From Allorhizocola rhizosphaerae (GTDB lineage Bacteria; Actinomycetota; Actinomycetes; Mycobacteriales; Micromonosporaceae), in NCBI RefSeq assembly GCF_003426775.1, contig NZ_QJUG01000057.1:1-41799 (forward strand): 41,799 nucleotides of DNA, given 5' to 3'. The translations under genes and the position numbers were made by a program. The notes below the pieces were generated by a model that was not told the DNA's origin, did no database searches, and was given only the letters and a program-made list of their open reading frames with translations. Each line of letters starts with the position of its first letter. Position 1 is the stretch's first letter. Positions 41,483-41,799 of the stretch are shown in pieces.

Positions 41483-41799
41483 GTGATCGATGTGGTCCTG
41501 CCGTGCCTGGACGAGGCCGCCGCCCTGCCGTGGGTGCTTTCCCGCCTTCCTTCCGGGTACCGGGCCATCGTCGCCGACAACGGCTCGACCGATGGTTCGG
41601 CCGAGATCGCGGCCGAGCGCGGCGCGGTCGTGGTGCACGTGCCGCGGCGTGGCTTCGGCGCGGCCGTGCACGCCGGCCTGGAGGCCGCGACCAGCGACCT
41701 GGTGTGCATCGTGGACGCCGATGGTTCGCTCGACCCGGCCCAACTGCCGCGCGTGTCCGGCCCGGTGCTCGCCGGCCGGGCCGACCTGGTGCTCGGGCG
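41483..41799 (+). CDS. GT2-family glycosyltransferase, cut by the window end
   Basis: The first 105 residues of a GT-A enzyme are seen: 'VVLPCLDEAAALPWVL' at the start, 'VADNGSTDGSAEIA' for UDP/GDP-sugar binding, and 'CIVDADGSLDP' with the metal-binding DxD. It probably adds a sugar to polyprenol phosphate or a glycolipid and belongs to the same pathway as the upstream genes. GTG start, leaderless. Confidence 0.88.
   Translation, partial: MIDVVLPCLDEAAALPWVLSRLPSGYRAIVADNGSTDGSAEIAAERGAVVVHVPRRGFGAAVHAGLEAATSDLVCIVDADGSLDPAQLPRVSGPVLAGRADLVLG

Noticed and set aside
1..41799. tRNA, rRNA, integrase and attachment-site signals
   Set aside because: No T-loop-like motif with a foldable cloverleaf, no rRNA segment and no integrase or transposase frame were found, so a mobile island is not supported.

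Overview
This is a GC-rich window with GTG/TTG starts, ATGA-type gene overlaps, a sugar ABC importer without its own ATPase, DUF3040 and DUF4383 genes, BlaI/M56 pairs and ESX-like proteins. That combination points to a filamentous actinomycete. A short dispersed repeat carrying TCATGATC-GACGC-like arms resembles repeats I recall from Micromonosporales, but that placement is only a guess. I see no rRNA, tRNA, CRISPR array or complete insertion sequence.

Left part (1-12 kb). A membrane-anchored ECF-type sigma factor is divergent from a secreted beta-propeller protein whose metzincin protease domain now lies in another frame. Next come an SRPBCC protein with a zinc alcohol dehydrogenase, a small secreted protein, a BlaI repressor with an M56 peptidase, and a cytochrome c biogenesis gene (ccsB). 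The repressor and ccsB are both preceded by TACA-N3-TGTA palindromes. A secreted Asp-box (sortilin-like) propeller and a HEAT-like protein follow.

Middle (12-27.5 kb). It holds a small conserved protein, a large LuxR-type (LAL) regulator, an anchored extracytoplasmic protein, a CDF cation transporter, and a Tat-exported GH127 beta-L-arabinofuranosidase with two ricin domains behind a LacI-type operator. Then comes a two-gene operon of EspC-like and WXG-like proteins. The 22.8-25.2 kb stretch is decayed: a two-component system is collapsed to a receiver fused to a kinase tail, and an MFS exporter has lost its middle. An intact TetR gene, a small membrane operon, an acetoacetate decarboxylase-like protein and a PLP-dependent decarboxylase are also here.

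Right part (27.5-41.8 kb). A sugar ABC importer operon (binding lipoprotein and two permeases, one frameshifted) is followed by a MEDS-STAS protein, small secreted and membrane proteins, DUF3040, a STAS anti-sigma antagonist, an alpha/beta hydrolase and a DUF4383 protein. The last 5 kb is a tight cluster: DUF2064 glycosyltransferase, SAM methyltransferase, MTA phosphorylase (mtnP), GT-C membrane glycosyltransferase, NAD-dependent epimerase (convergent) and a GT2 glycosyltransferase cut by the window end.

Regulatory signals recur. SigB/SigF-like promoters (GTTT-N15-GGGTAC or near matches) precede the STAS and DUF4383 genes. OmpR-type direct repeats with an 11-bp period precede two glycosyltransferase genes at identical spacing, and a related box lies upstream of the broken response regulator. 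Many genes show a -10 box 6-7 nt before the start codon, which suggests widespread leaderless transcription.
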